64,000 nt of DNA from an uncultured Verrucomicrobiota bacterium (GTDB lineage Bacteria; Verrucomicrobiota; Verrucomicrobiia; Opitutales; Seribacteraceae), in NCBI GenBank assembly GCA_902612125.1, contig CACMBV010000008.1:1-64000 (forward strand). Direction: 5' to 3'. The position numbers and the translations under genes were made by a program. Position 1 is the first letter of the stretch. Each line of letters opens with the position of its first letter. This document shows positions 26,704-36,815 of the stretch, piece by piece. The notes beneath the pieces were generated by a model. The model ran no database searches, had not been told where the DNA came from, and was given only the letters and a program-made list of their open reading frames with translations.

Positions 26704-29454
26704 TTAGGGCAGAAAAGCAAATTCGTTTGAATTTATAAGTGATCGGCAGACGATTTCCAAACCGCGGTCGTTGGCGACATTAATCGCAAGAGAAAGTTCG
26801 GAAGCGTCAGGCGGGCGACCAAAAAGTAATTCAAAACAACGAATGACTGCATCTTCCATTTTTCCATTGACATTTTTTTTCGCCCGCATGGCAAGATGCT
26901 TTGACTGGTCGACCACAAATTCGCTGTTCATTAAATTAAGTGCCTGAAGGGGTGTGGTCGAGACGGGGCGCTTATCTCTTACCTGTCCACAATCCGGAAA
27001 ATCAAAGGCAGTGAAAATACGGTCATCCACCCGTCTCATGCGCTCCTGATAAATCATACGCCGCCATGTTTCCGGCCCATAATTGTTAACCACCTCCCAT
27101 TGGGCATAGGTTTTTTTCACATTGTGAATCCGGTAACTGCGGCCACCCAATCTGGGATTCAATTTTCCGGAAGCAAGAAGAATTCCATCACGGATTACCT
27201 CTGCTTCAACACGTCTGGGAGGGAAACGCCAAAGTAGGGTGGAAGAAGCATCTTTTTCCATCCCAACTGATGTCGGTTCGCTTGACCTTTTAAAGGCATC
27301 GGAGGTCACCAATAAACGGATCAGTTCTTTCATCGACCATGGGATCCCCTCTGGCCTGGAGGGTTGTGCGAATTCCAGGGCTAACCAATCCAGTAATTCA
27401 GGATGACTCGGTTTGGCACCGGCTCGTCCAAAATCGCTTCCGGTAGTGACTATTCCGGAGCCGAAAACATGTTGCCAAATACGGTTTGCCATGACCCGAG
27501 CAGTCAGTGGATTCTCATCACCAACCACCCATTCGGCAAATCGTGAGCGACGGGAACGACCACTTTCTTTCGAATCCATGCCTAACTCACCCTGAAGAAT
27601 TTTAGGAGCTCCTGGAACAACCAGATCACGGGGATTTTCAGGACTTCCGCGATGCAAGACATAGGTCATTTTGGGATCAATAAAACTGCCCACAAAACTT
27701 GGTCGTGGCCCTTCCTCTGCAAGGCGATAAGTTAGATGATTAATTTCCTGTACTGAATCTGAAACCACCTTATCCTCCTCGGCAAGTTTCCGGAAGTCAT
27801 GAATTGATGCGATTTGTTTCCATTCACCATCGGACATCTTCACTGATACTAAAAATTCATCAAAATTAAACTTGTTCTTATGCTCAAGATAATCAGTTTC
27901 CAGATAATATTCGCGGTTTGTGCTGATCCGGAGTCTTCCTACCGTGACGGGTTTTGTAAAAGTTAACTCAAGCCAGGGATTTTGTTTTTTCTGGTTATTA
28001 TAACTAGCCTGCCAACGCTGAGTGCCAAACTTTCCATCATTTACCCTGTCGATGGGAAAACGATCACCCTGTTGGCTAAAAGCAGCTTCTGTATGTGCCC
28101 GAGTACCGTGAGATTTATGAGCCCAATTCACATCTTCCGATGGTTTTCCAAATACTTCAACTTCATCCAGCCCCACATAACCAGACCAAAAATTTAACCG
28201 CATTGCACTTACCTCAACAGGCTTCCAATGCACTTCTTTATACCCTCCCCAGTCTTCTTCCCATACCTCCGTTTGTGAACGGATTTTGGATCTGTTCATG
28301 GCGATTTGCTTCCATAGATCTTTGGCCTTTTTTTTGCGAGGATGATTTATATCGAATTCCGGAAAACGGCTTCCGAATTCAATATCCTCAAAAACTGCGG
28401 ACATGGAATAATAGTCCTGAATCGAGATTGGGTCGAACTTGTGATTGTGACAACGGGCACAACTCATAGTCACCCCCATCATTGAAGCACCCACGGTTTG
28501 CATAATTTCGTCCATACGGTCGGCCCGTGCTTGACGCTTGGCGGATGGCTCCTGTCCGACGGTTGCAGCTGGGACATGCGGGCCCGCTACCAAAAATCCA
28601 AGAGCTTCACCTACCCCCAACCCATCCCCGGCAATTTGCTCGCGGACAAACTGGTCATAGGGAATATCCTGATTGAAACTTCGAATCACATAATCCCGGT
28701 AAGTCCAGGCCAACTTGCGGTAGAGATTCGATTCAGATCCGTTGGTTTCTGCCCACCTGATCACATCCAGCCAATGCTGAGCCCACCGTTCCCCGAAATG
28801 AGGGGAAGAAAGCAATTCATCGACCAGATCATTGTAGGAGTTGTGAGGGTCAGATTTGTAATCCAGAAGAAACTTCTTTACCCGGTCCGCTTTGGGTGGA
28901 AGACCAGTGAGCACTATCGACGCTCGACGAATTAAAGATAACGGGTCGGCAGTATTATTTACAGGTATTTCCTCTTTGACTAACCGATCTTCCAGAAAGG
29001 AATCGACTGGATTTGGTTCAGCCAAAGGAATATCAGGTCTTTTAACGGGAAGAAAAGCCCAGTGATCAGTTCCTTCCTCAATTTTATCATTCATTTGTCC
29101 AGGCCAATCAGCACCCTGGGCAATCCATTCCTTGATGATTTCAATTTCATCTTCAAAGAGAGGACCTCCTTTGGGCGGCATGCTTATCTCCGGGTCGTCA
29201 CTGTTGAGAACTTCCATCATGTAACTTTTCTCGGGGATACCCGGAATCACGGCGGCCATTCCAGTATCTCCACCCTTAAGAAGATGGACTCGACGATCCA
29301 CCCGGAAGCCGGATTTTTGTTTTTCAGGGCCATGACAGTCAATGCAGTAATCCTGCAAAAGTGGGTATACATCTTCTTCAAAATCTATGCTTCCAAAAGC
29401 GACAAGGGGTAAAACAATGGAAGAAATTAATGAAAGGGTATGTGAAGGACTCAT
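26704..29454 (-). CDS. PSD1 and planctomycete cytochrome c domain protein (DUF1549/DUF1553), short form
   Basis: The 916-residue exported protein has a signal peptide, a cytochrome-like domain with CIDCH at residues 37-41, a DUF1549 region containing WAQHWLDVIRWAETNGSE and CARCHNHKFDPISIQDYYSM, and a DUF1553 C-terminal region with NPLTARVMANRIWQHVFGSG. Between the latter two, roughly residues 400-590, is an F5/8 (discoidin)-like module (NPWLELTFTKPVTVGRLRIS), a fold that often binds carbohydrate. This suggests the protein docks on a glycan while acting with its DUF1501 partner. The ATG at 29454 precedes the signal peptide. The catalytic function is unknown. Confidence 0.9.
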   Translation of the reverse strand: MSPSHTLSLISSIVLPLVAFGSIDFEEDVYPLLQDYCIDCHGPEKQKSGFRVDRRVHLLKGGDTGMAAVIPGIPEKSYMMEVLNSDDPEISMPPKGGPLFEDEIEIIKEWIAQGADWPGQMNDKIEEGTDHWAFLPVKRPDIPLAEPNPVDSFLEDRLVKEEIPVNNTADPLSLIRRASIVLTGLPPKADRVKKFLLDYKSDPHNSYNDLVDELLSSPHFGERWAQHWLDVIRWAETNGSESNLYRKLAWTYRDYVIRSFNQDIPYDQFVREQIAGDGLGVGEALGFLVAGPHVPAATVGQEPSAKRQARADRMDEIMQTVGASMMGVTMSCARCHNHKFDPISIQDYYSMSAVFEDIEFGSRFPEFDINHPRKKKAKDLWKQIAMNRSKIRSQTEVWEEDWGGYKEVHWKPVEVSAMRLNFWSGYVGLDEVEVFGKPSEDVNWAHKSHGTRAHTEAAFSQQGDRFPIDRVNDGKFGTQRWQASYNNQKKQNPWLELTFTKPVTVGRLRISTNREYYLETDYLEHKNKFNFDEFLVSVKMSDGEWKQIASIHDFRKLAEEDKVVSDSVQEINHLTYRLAEEGPRPSFVGSFIDPKMTYVLHRGSPENPRDLVVPGAPKILQGELGMDSKESGRSRRSRFAEWVVGDENPLTARVMANRIWQHVFGSGIVTTGSDFGRAGAKPSHPELLDWLALEFAQPSRPEGIPWSMKELIRLLVTSDAFKRSSEPTSVGMEKDASSTLLWRFPPRRVEAEVIRDGILLASGKLNPRLGGRSYRIHNVKKTYAQWEVVNNYGPETWRRMIYQERMRRVDDRIFTAFDFPDCGQVRDKRPVSTTPLQALNLMNSEFVVDQSKHLAMRAKKNVNGKMEDAVIRCFELLFGRPPDASELSLAINVANDRGLEIVCRSLINSNEFAFLP

Positions 29455-29804
29455 GAGATGAAATACATTCTAGACTTTTCTTTCCGTTTTAAAAGTTTTA
29501 TTCAGTGAATTTTAAGTAATTATCTGTAAAGACATAATCATTTATATAATCTTTTTTGCTTTCTAGTCTAATAATTGGAGACCGTTATGCCGGAAGATCA
29601 TTTTATCGGGAAGTTTTAATACCTCGAGGATTAACAAATTCATTTATATTCCTTAAGATTTAAATTTAAAGCACTCTTCTTGTCATCAATTTGCTGAAGC
29701 CTTGCTTTGGTTCAAACGAAGGTTGAGTGGAAATTACTTCCATTCCATTGGCTAAAAAAACTTCCTATGTTCATAAACGACAGATTAGAGAAAATCCCAT
29801 GCAG
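29455..29804. other. Gene-free stretch between cysS and the second PSD1 operon
   Basis: No supported gene, repeat or strong hairpin is seen. The region is AT-rich and probably holds the promoter of the PSD1/DUF1501 operon and the end of the cysS transcript. Confidence 0.5.
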
Positions 29805-31220
29805 TTAATCGGACTTGCAAAGCTCGAAAGCTTGTTTGCCGTCCTTAATCAACCAGCCCTGTTTTAAAAGTTCATCCCGCAACTGGTCGGCCACTGCCCA
29901 ATTTTTTTCAACCTTGGCTTGCCATCTCTTTTGGGCAAGTTCCTGGATATCGGATGGGACTTCAATAGGTTCTTCCTTCTTTACCTGAACAATCAGCCCA
30001 AAAGCATCAAGGCATGATTGAAATCCTTCATGCACCGAGATTATTTTACTCCTTTGGCCTTTAAATTCTCCCCGATTCCAAGCATCCGTCAGTTCGCGAA
30101 CCAGACGAAACAATCTGCCAAGTGCCTCAGGCGTATTTAGATCTTCAAGCAGGGCTTCCTGAACCGCATAGAAGGGCCCAAATTTACACTTCAATGGAGA
30201 GCATGCTGCGTATTCAAATTCAAATTTGGAAGCAAAGTCAGTGAGCTTCGAAATGGCTTTTTGGGCTGCTCCCAAAGAATCAAAGGTGAAATTCAAAGGT
30301 TGGCGGAAGTTACCCGAAAGTAAAAGATAACGGATTTCCTGGGGTTGGTAACCCCTATCTGCAAGATCTGATAAGGTATAAAGATTACCCAGAGATTTAC
30401 TCATCTTTTGACCCTCCACCATCAGATGGGCAATATGAAACCAATGGTGGGCAAAAGTCTTGCCGGTTACGCTCTCACTTTGAGCAATTTCGTTCTCGTG
30501 GTGAGGAAAAATCAAATCGACTCCACCAGAATGAAGGTCAAAAGACTCTCCCAGATACTTCATGCTCATGGCACTACATTCAATATGCCAACCCGGACGG
30601 CCTTGACCCCAAGGAGAATCCCAAAAATTTTCGCCGTCCTCAATTTTACGAGCCTTCCACAAGGCAAAATCTGCAGCTGAATCGCGGTCGTATTCATCCG
30701 ATGACTCGCGGAAAGTTTCCGATGTGGTAATTTCCCGATCAGCCAATCTCGAGAGTCGACCATATTCAGCAAAAGCCTCCACCCGGAAGTAAACGGACCC
30801 GTCCTTTGTTTGATAAGCCTTATCTTTTTCAATTAATCGTTCGATCAAACCTATTTGCTCAGGTATGTGTCTTACGGCTGAGGGCTCTTTATGGGGAATC
30901 ATTAAGTTGAGCAATTCGCAATCATTTTGAAAGCGGGCAGTCCAAATGGCAGTGAAATCCTGAAGCCTGATTCCCTCTTCCTGTGACCGACGAATTGTTT
31001 TGTCGTCCACATCCGTGAGATTTCTGACATGGAAAGTCTTTATTCCTGATGTTTCCATGACCCTTCGGAAAACATCCTGCATCACAAATGTTCTAAAATT
31101 CCCGATGTGAGCCGGACCGTAGACAGTTGGTCCGCACGCATAAAAACGAACCGATTCTCCATCCATAGGAGATACATCCTGTACTTTTCGAGTCAGGGTA
31201 TCATAGAGTTTTAAAACCAT
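29805..31220 (-). CDS. cysS: Cysteinyl-tRNA synthetase
   Basis: The 471-residue class I synthetase charges tRNA-Cys with cysteine. It has the zinc-ligand Cys in FYACGPTVYGPAHIGNFRTF, which also holds the HIGH-type motif (HIGN), GRPGWHIECSAMSMKYLGE with further zinc ligands, HSGGVDLIFPHHENEIAQSE, and the KMSKS loop QKMSKSLGNLYTL. The length is normal. It is followed on the same strand, upstream in transcription, by the TatD-like gene at a distance of five bases, so it is probably the last gene of that short operon. Confidence 0.97.
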   Translation of the reverse strand: MVLKLYDTLTRKVQDVSPMDGESVRFYACGPTVYGPAHIGNFRTFVMQDVFRRVMETSGIKTFHVRNLTDVDDKTIRRSQEEGIRLQDFTAIWTARFQNDCELLNLMIPHKEPSAVRHIPEQIGLIERLIEKDKAYQTKDGSVYFRVEAFAEYGRLSRLADREITTSETFRESSDEYDRDSAADFALWKARKIEDGENFWDSPWGQGRPGWHIECSAMSMKYLGESFDLHSGGVDLIFPHHENEIAQSESVTGKTFAHHWFHIAHLMVEGQKMSKSLGNLYTLSDLADRGYQPQEIRYLLLSGNFRQPLNFTFDSLGAAQKAISKLTDFASKFEFEYAACSPLKCKFGPFYAVQEALLEDLNTPEALGRLFRLVRELTDAWNRGEFKGQRSKIISVHEGFQSCLDAFGLIVQVKKEEPIEVPSDIQELAQKRWQAKVEKNWAVADQLRDELLKQGWLIKDGKQAFELCKSD

Positions 31221-31225
31221 CTTCG

Positions 31226-32047
31226 CTATTCTTCGTAAATAGTTATTGGCTTAATGTCCCATTTGGGATTTTGTCCAAGAAAACGACAGGGATTATTGTG
31301 ATAAATTTCCACCGCCTCCTGCAAACTGTGTCCTCTTCTGCGAAACTCGACTATTGATTCCTGCAGGGTGAAAGGGTCACTTGGACCCCAGTCGGCGGAG
31401 GAATTTACCAGCAACCGTTCCCTCGGATATTTCTCCAAAATGTCAACCGCCCGGCGTGGACTGCATTTTGTGACTGGATAAAGCGTCATCCCAGCCCAGT
31501 AACCGGCGTTAAGGACTGATCCGATCGTCTGCTCCTCCACATGATCGATCCAAATTTTGTCAGGGTTTACCTCCATTCCCGCCAAGACTTCGAGAACTGT
31601 TTTAGTACCATGAGCCTTGTCCGAAAGATGGGGCGTGTGGATCAAAACCAACTGGTCATGCTTCATTGCCAAATCCACATGTGCCTCGAGAGATTCGATT
31701 TCATTGGGCGTGGATTTATGCAGACCGGTCTCCCCAACGCCAAGGCAGGTGGGCTTCTCCAAAAATTCTGGCATCTGTTGCAAAACCTCATCAGTGAGTT
31801 CTTTGTTTTCGGCTTCCTTGGGATTCACGGCCACCCAACAATAATGCCGTATGCCAAACTCTGCTGCACGGGTTGGTTCGAATTCGGAAATCTGGGCAAA
31901 ATAATCGATAAAGGTTTCAGGGTGACGCCGGTCAAAACCGGCCCAAAAAGCAGGCTCGCAAACCGCTACGACTCCGGACATAGCCATGCGCTCATAGTCT
32001 TGGGCAGTCCTCGCTATGGCATGATAATGTGGTTGAATGATTTGCAT
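31226..32047 (-). CDS. TatD-like metal-dependent hydrolase
   Basis: The 273-residue protein has a TIM-barrel amidohydrolase pattern: HYHAIARTAQDYERMAMSGV at the N-terminus, CLGVGETGLHKSTPNE with the metal-bridging glutamate, LVLIHTPH, IWIDHVEEQTIGSVL, and LLVNSSADWGPSDP with a terminal aspartate. It belongs to the TatD superfamily, whose best-known members are DNases, but this branch resembles the metabolite-type hydrolases more than true TatD, so the substrate is open. It is preceded on the minus strand by a small conserved-looking gene at 32059 with an 11-base gap and is followed by cysS. Confidence 0.75.
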   Translation of the reverse strand: MQIIQPHYHAIARTAQDYERMAMSGVVAVCEPAFWAGFDRRHPETFIDYFAQISEFEPTRAAEFGIRHYCWVAVNPKEAENKELTDEVLQQMPEFLEKPTCLGVGETGLHKSTPNEIESLEAHVDLAMKHDQLVLIHTPHLSDKAHGTKTVLEVLAGMEVNPDKIWIDHVEEQTIGSVLNAGYWAGMTLYPVTKCSPRRAVDILEKYPRERLLVNSSADWGPSDPFTLQESIVEFRRRGHSLQEAVEIYHNNPCRFLGQNPKWDIKPITIYEE

Positions 32048-32058
32048 AAAAGAAAAGG

Positions 32059-32295
32059 TTAAGAAATTTTAGCAAAATGATCCAGCAATTGCTCTGCTCG
32101 GTTAGCATCTGGATGATCCGGTTGGGCAAGAATTTCCATGGCTTTGAGCAATGAATCCTTTTTGGATTCATTTTCGGCTTTCGAACCATCTCTTTTTACC
32201 GCCTCATCATATCGGTCAAGCATTGCTGCGACTTCCAGTAAATCACGACGGGCTTCCAAGTAATAAGTGTCCAAGGTATTTTGAGGATTTAACAT
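32059..32295 (-). CDS. Small hypothetical protein, possible partner of the TatD-like hydrolase
   Basis: The 78-residue product begins MLNPQNTLDTYYLEARRDLL and continues EVAAMLDRYDEAVKRDG before a Lys/Glu-rich middle and a helical end. It is predicted to be mostly alpha-helical and soluble. A start seven codons earlier (32316) is possible. No family is recognised. Its tight linkage with the TatD-like gene, 11 bases downstream, suggests a shared function. Confidence 0.55.
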   Translation of the reverse strand: MLNPQNTLDTYYLEARRDLLEVAAMLDRYDEAVKRDGSKAENESKKDSLLKAMEILAQPDHPDANRAEQLLDHFAKIS

Positions 32296-32328
32296 AGATA
32301 AGAAAGCGAAACGCAAAGGGTAAATTTT

Positions 32329-32703
32329 TCAAGCAGGAATCAACGAGGAGTGATGATGCTTTATTTTATGAGCCGTTTCGACTTTAACAACATAAGTGAA
32401 TCTGGCCGGATGTCGAATCTCCTCTCCCTTTTCCCGGTAAAAAAATTCGTAGAGACCTGTGCTTATATATAGATTGTTACTGAATGTTTGATAAGCGATT
32501 GAAGTAGAATTTAGGCAAACACCGGCTCCTTCTCTTGCCAGAAATCCGAAAAAATAATCACGGATACCTTCCGGAGTTTTGATTGGTTGTGCCTGAAAAG
32601 TGGCAAACAGGGTTGCATCCTCCGCATAACAATGCAAAAGAGATTCCAAATTTCCTGCATTTAATTCTTTGCTCCATAATTCTGGTTGTAAATAGGAATT
32701 CAT
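32329..32703 (-). CDS. NTF2-like (SnoaL/DUF4440-type) protein
   Basis: The 124-residue protein starts MNSYLQPELWSKELNAGNLE and contains LLHCYAEDATLFATF and GIRDYFFGF, with a final KIKHHHSSLIP. This pattern belongs to the cone-shaped NTF2-like superfamily, near the CaMKII association-domain branch. These proteins are enzymes or dimerising pocket proteins of many kinds, so no reaction is named. A longer frame to 32787 would overlap the ArsC-type gene and is not used. The ATG at 32703 lies 13 bases after the stop of that gene. Confidence 0.7.
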   Translation of the reverse strand: MNSYLQPELWSKELNAGNLESLLHCYAEDATLFATFQAQPIKTPEGIRDYFFGFLAREGAGVCLNSTSIAYQTFSNNLYISTGLYEFFYREKGEEIRHPARFTYVVKVETAHKIKHHHSSLIPA

Positions 32704-32716
32704 AAGTCGAACTGAG

Positions 32717-33070
32717 TTATTTAGAAAATGCCTCTTGCCAAAGCTCGCGATTATATCCCTGAAGAAGAACGGATTCACCGACAACAAAAGGACGCCTAAT
32801 CAAATTTCCCTGCTTGGATAACAAATCAATTTTCTGCTTGTTTGAAAGGTTGGGTAATGTAGCCTTCAATTCAGGCTTGCGGTAGTCTTTACTCGAAGTA
32901 TTGAATAGCTTTTTTATATTTCCATGATGTGAAGCAAGCATATCGTTCAATTCTTTTTTTGTGGGAGGAGTCTCACGAATTGAAATAGACTTATAAGAAA
33001 TCTTTTTTTCATCGAGCCAGCGGGTAGCCTTTCGGCAAGATTCACATTTTTCGTAAAGATAAAGTTTCAT
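32717..33070 (-). CDS. ArsC/Spx family thioredoxin-fold protein
   Basis: The 117-residue product has the start MKLYLYEKCESCRKATRWLD with a CxxC pair at Cys9 and Cys12, then ISIRETPPTKKELNDML and RRPFVVGESVLLQGYN. This is the Spx/ArsC-like family. Members with CxxC can be arsenate-reductase-like enzymes or redox-sensing regulators of RNA polymerase; the sequence alone does not settle which. It lies divergent from the M16 protease gene and upstream of the NTF2-like gene. Confidence 0.82.
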   Translation of the reverse strand: MKLYLYEKCESCRKATRWLDEKKISYKSISIRETPPTKKELNDMLASHHGNIKKLFNTSSKDYRKPELKATLPNLSNKQKIDLLSKQGNLIRRPFVVGESVLLQGYNRELWQEAFSK

Positions 33071-33140
33071 TTTCGGTGTTTGACGATAGAATCAGATTTA
33101 ATATCTAGTTACCCAGTCATTTGACAACTCTCTTCGACCC

Positions 33141-36080
33141 ATGGCACTAAATTTATTACGGTACTTTCTTCCCCTCTTTTTGACTTTAAGAATACTTATG
33201 AATTCCTGCACCGCTCAAACAAGTGATTCAATCACCCTCACAGAAAACACTGTGACTGATCCTCAAGATGCGAGTGGCATGCAAGTCATACAAAAGACCT
33301 TGGATAATGGGCTTACTGTTTACCTCAGTCCCAATCGAGAAGAACCTCGCTTCTATGCAGAAATCATTACTCGGGCAGGCAGTAAGCATGATCCTTCCAC
33401 CAACACCGGACTTGCCCACTATCTTGAACATTTACTTTTCAAGGGGACTGAATCGTTTGGCACAATCAATTTTGAGAAAGAAAAGCCTCTTCTAGATCAG
33501 ATTACGCAATTGTACGAGAAAAGATCTCAGGAATCCAACGAAAGTAAACGAGCTGAAATTTACAAAGAAATTAACCGTATTTCCACCGAAGCAGCGGAGA
33601 TGGCCATTCCCAATGAAATGGACCGTGCATACAGCGACATGGGGGGCAAGGGAATCAACGCCCATACCTGGCATGAAGAAACGGTTTACAAAGTGGATCT
33701 CCCCGCTAACCGCCTTGAACATTGGGCAAAAATTGAAAGCGAAAGATTCACCAGACCCGTTTTTCGCCTTTTCCACACCGAATTGGAAACAGTATATGAG
33801 GAAAAAAATCGGGCCATTGACAACAAAGACCGCTTACTCCACCGAGAGGTCAATAACCTTCTCTTCAAAACTCACCCTTATGGACAGCAATCTACTCTCG
33901 GCACAGTTGAACACCTCAAAAACCCGTCGATTACCGCGATTAAAGAATTTTATGCCACGCATTATGTTCCCCAAAACATGGCCATTTGTATCTCGGGTGA
34001 ATTAGATCCGCATAAAACATTTGAAATTATTGAAAAATACTTTTCTTCCTGGGAAAATCCGGAGTCTCTTAGGGACGAGCCTAAGTGGGAAGAAAAGCCT
34101 CTAAGTGGCAGAGAATTCGTACAGGTACAATATCTTGGGGAAGAACAAGTACTCATGGCATTCCGAACCGCACCAAGATTTCACGCGGATTACCCCGCCC
34201 TTCGATTAATTGATATGATATTGGATAATTCCGTTGCCGGGTTGATTAACCTAAATCTTGTGAACCGGCAAAAAGTGCGCACAGCTGGATGCTTTCCCCT
34301 AAATTTTAACGATTATGGAGCCCATTTTTTAATGGGATCACCTAAGGATGCTCAAACCTTGGAAGATGTCGAAAAACTCTTACTCGGACAAATCGAACAA
34401 GTTAAGAAAGGAGAATTCGAAGATTGGATTCTTCCCGCCGTCATCAACGACTTCAAGAAAAGGCAAAAGGAAGACCTTGAAAGTAATCCCAAGCGCGTCG
34501 AGTTAATGAGGGATGCCTACTTGGCGTTTGTGGATTGGGAAGTGATGAACAGTCAGATTGCGGAACTTGAAAAAGTGACCAAGCAGGAAATTATCCGAGT
34601 GGCCAACAAATACTACGGCAATGATTATGTTGTAGGGTTTAGAATCGATAAACAGCACGAACTGCCGAGCATCGAAAAACCCCTGATTGATCCCCTCAAA
34701 ATAAACCCCGACAAAGAATCGGTTTTTATGAAATCCGTGGGAGAAATTTCCTACAAACCATTTACCCCTAAATTTATTAAGCAGGGCAAAGACTACCAAA
34801 CTGTTCAAATTAACGATGGCATTCAACTCATTCACGCCAATAACCCTTTGAATGATTTGTTTTCCCTTGAAGTTCGAATGGAAATAGGGAACGACCATCA
34901 GCCCATGCTTACCCTTGTCAAACGCATGCTCGACCGGGCTGGGGCTGGCTCTCTAACTTCTGATGAATTGAAAATAGAGTGGTACAAACTCGCCACTGAA
35001 TTTGGTTTTGCAGTGCGGGAGCATTTCAGCACCTTCTCGATCAATGGACTCGACGAAAATTTGGAAAAGTCATTGGACTTAGCTAACCAACACATGCTTT
35101 CCCCCCTTATTTCGGATGCAAACTGGAATGAGACTAAGGATATCATTCTATCGGAACGGGATGATGAACAAAAAGACCCTCGTGCCTTGAGCAATGCCCT
35201 TGCTCATTACCATCGATATGGATCCAAATCCCGCTACCTCAAAAGACCTTCTGATGGCGATCTGCATGCCAGTTCGGTCGCTTCTCTTACCCAGTCACTT
35301 CTGGAAGCCTTCGAAGTTAAGCGCTCCATTCTTTATTACGGACCGCGATCGCTGGAAGAAATCACCTCAATCACAAAGGACAGTTTTTTAGGCAAAGAGC
35401 CAACCAGAGATGTCCCTGATTTTCTTCCCGACCGTTCCCTGTCTCCAGACACCAATCAGGTTTTCTTTTTGCAGAAGGAAATGGCGCAGGCTCAGGTCAG
35501 GCTGGAATTCGCCGCCGGTACCTACGATGAGGAAAAAGCTCCATTAGGACAGTTGTATAATGAATATTTTGGCGGGGGGATGGCAGGACTTGTTTTCCAA
35601 GAACTTAGAGAAGCCCGTGCCCTTGCTTATTCCGCGTGGGCTCATTTTTTCACTCCCTCTCGCCCTCAGGATGAGAACATTTTGGTTGGTGCGATTGGTT
35701 GCCAGGCAGATAAAACGATCGAAGCAGTGCATGCGTTTATTGGACTGTTGGATCAAATGCCTTTTAATCAGACCAGGTGGGAGTCTGCTCATGCTTCCGT
35801 TCTTAGTGCCTACCGCACCAACCCGATATCGAGTCGTTCCATTCCCGGTTTTGTTTATGATTTCAATGCCCTGAACTTGGACGATGACCCACGACCAAAC
35901 AGATATGTAACTTTACAAAAAGCTGACCTTGATAATCTGCACAGTTTTTACGAAGAAGAAATACAACCTAAATCTATTCTTCTCTCTATTGTGGGAGACT
36001 CCGCAAAAATTGATTTGGAAGAGCTTGGAAAAATTGGCCCTTTAACCAAAGTAAAACCCGAAAAACTTTTTAATCGCTAG
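33141..36080 (+). CDS. M16 family zinc metallopeptidase (insulinase-like, two-unit)
   Basis: The 979-residue exported protease has a signal with lipobox-like LMNSC, then the inverted zinc motif H93-Y-L-E96-H97 within LAHYLEHLLFKGTESFGTIN, and a downstream ELETVYEEKNRAIDN supplying the third ligand glutamate. The second half, from about residue 560, is a second M16 unit without the zinc motif, as in pitrilysin-type enzymes, and includes the RxxY-like region GGGMAGLVFQELREARALAY. It likely degrades peptides in the periplasm or at the outer membrane. The gene stands alone, and its 3' end overlaps the convergent gene at 36070 by 11 bases. Confidence 0.93.
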   Translation: MALNLLRYFLPLFLTLRILMNSCTAQTSDSITLTENTVTDPQDASGMQVIQKTLDNGLTVYLSPNREEPRFYAEIITRAGSKHDPSTNTGLAHYLEHLLFKGTESFGTINFEKEKPLLDQITQLYEKRSQESNESKRAEIYKEINRISTEAAEMAIPNEMDRAYSDMGGKGINAHTWHEETVYKVDLPANRLEHWAKIESERFTRPVFRLFHTELETVYEEKNRAIDNKDRLLHREVNNLLFKTHPYGQQSTLGTVEHLKNPSITAIKEFYATHYVPQNMAICISGELDPHKTFEIIEKYFSSWENPESLRDEPKWEEKPLSGREFVQVQYLGEEQVLMAFRTAPRFHADYPALRLIDMILDNSVAGLINLNLVNRQKVRTAGCFPLNFNDYGAHFLMGSPKDAQTLEDVEKLLLGQIEQVKKGEFEDWILPAVINDFKKRQKEDLESNPKRVELMRDAYLAFVDWEVMNSQIAELEKVTKQEIIRVANKYYGNDYVVGFRIDKQHELPSIEKPLIDPLKINPDKESVFMKSVGEISYKPFTPKFIKQGKDYQTVQINDGIQLIHANNPLNDLFSLEVRMEIGNDHQPMLTLVKRMLDRAGAGSLTSDELKIEWYKLATEFGFAVREHFSTFSINGLDENLEKSLDLANQHMLSPLISDANWNETKDIILSERDDEQKDPRALSNALAHYHRYGSKSRYLKRPSDGDLHASSVASLTQSLLEAFEVKRSILYYGPRSLEEITSITKDSFLGKEPTRDVPDFLPDRSLSPDTNQVFFLQKEMAQAQVRLEFAAGTYDEEKAPLGQLYNEYFGGGMAGLVFQELREARALAYSAWAHFFTPSRPQDENILVGAIGCQADKTIEAVHAFIGLLDQMPFNQTRWESAHASVLSAYRTNPISSRSIPGFVYDFNALNLDDDPRPNRYVTLQKADLDNLHSFYEEEIQPKSILLSIVGDSAKIDLEELGKIGPLTKVKPEKLFNR

Positions 36081-36555
36081 GTTTTTCTTCCTTAGATTGA
36101 GCACCCCGAGAAGAGTCGAATGGAAAACCACCACCGGTGCCTCCATCGGAACCATCTGCTTTGGGAGGATCCATTAGACTCTCCTTTTGAGAAATTGAGC
36201 TTATTTCCGGCAAAGCGAGGATATTTCGAAAGAAAACAAAAACTTTCTCACATTCCTTCTCCTGCTCCCGGGCATCTTTCAGTCGAAGAACAATTCTGCT
36301 CGATTGACCCGTCTGTAATTCTGTAAGTGTACAGTTGCAGGTAATTCGACCATTATTGGTGGGTAATTCCACCACATCAATTCTACCCATCGGGGTAAAA
36401 TCGTTATCAGGTTCCGCGACTTCCATACGGAGGGACACACGATTTTCATAGAAATTGAAAATTCGAGTGTAATTTACTCGCAAGCCCTCAGCCTTGCCTA
36501 GCATTTTTTCCATGCCTTTTCTTAGAATTGCAATAATTTCCACCGATCGATTCAT
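36070..36555 (-). CDS. Hypothetical protein with disordered Gly/Ser/Asp-rich tail
   Basis: The 161-residue protein has a folded-looking first two thirds (MNRSVEIIAILRKGMEKMLG, FYENRVSLRMEVAEPDND, IDVVELPTNNGRITCNCTL) with alternating beta strands and a low-complexity tail after about residue 130 (KADGSDGGTGGGFPFDSSRG). No signal peptide is seen. I do not recognise a family. It is a real gene by its length and by its neat convergent end with the M16 gene. Confidence 0.55.
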   Translation of the reverse strand: MNRSVEIIAILRKGMEKMLGKAEGLRVNYTRIFNFYENRVSLRMEVAEPDNDFTPMGRIDVVELPTNNGRITCNCTLTELQTGQSSRIVLRLKDAREQEKECEKVFVFFRNILALPEISSISQKESLMDPPKADGSDGGTGGGFPFDSSRGAQSKEEKPSD

Positions 36556-36617
36556 TTCAGCAGATCAATTTCTCATTTTTTTTCTCACGAGTGCAAATGT
36601 TTTCGTATCTTCATTTC

Positions 36618-36815
36618 ATGGGAGAGCTCTCCAACAATAAGATTCTTCAGGAATTAAATGATTCCGATATTTTAGAGGGAGAGCATTTTGAGAAATGTCT
36701 CCTGCAAGCGGATGGGAATCTTGAGCGAGCCGAAAAATATTACCTTCATCAAGTCTTGCAAAAGAGGTGGAATTCGATGGCAAGGCAGATAACGGGAAAA
36801 ATAGCCAATACTTAG
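36618..36815 (+). CDS. Small hypothetical protein
   Basis: A 65-residue frame from ATG 36618 encodes MGELSNNKILQELNDSDILE and AEKYYLHQVLQKRWNSMARQ, an acidic-then-basic helical protein. A start nine codons earlier exists. No family is recognised, and the coding status rests on plausible composition only. Confidence 0.4.
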   Translation: MGELSNNKILQELNDSDILEGEHFEKCLLQADGNLERAEKYYLHQVLQKRWNSMARQITGKIANT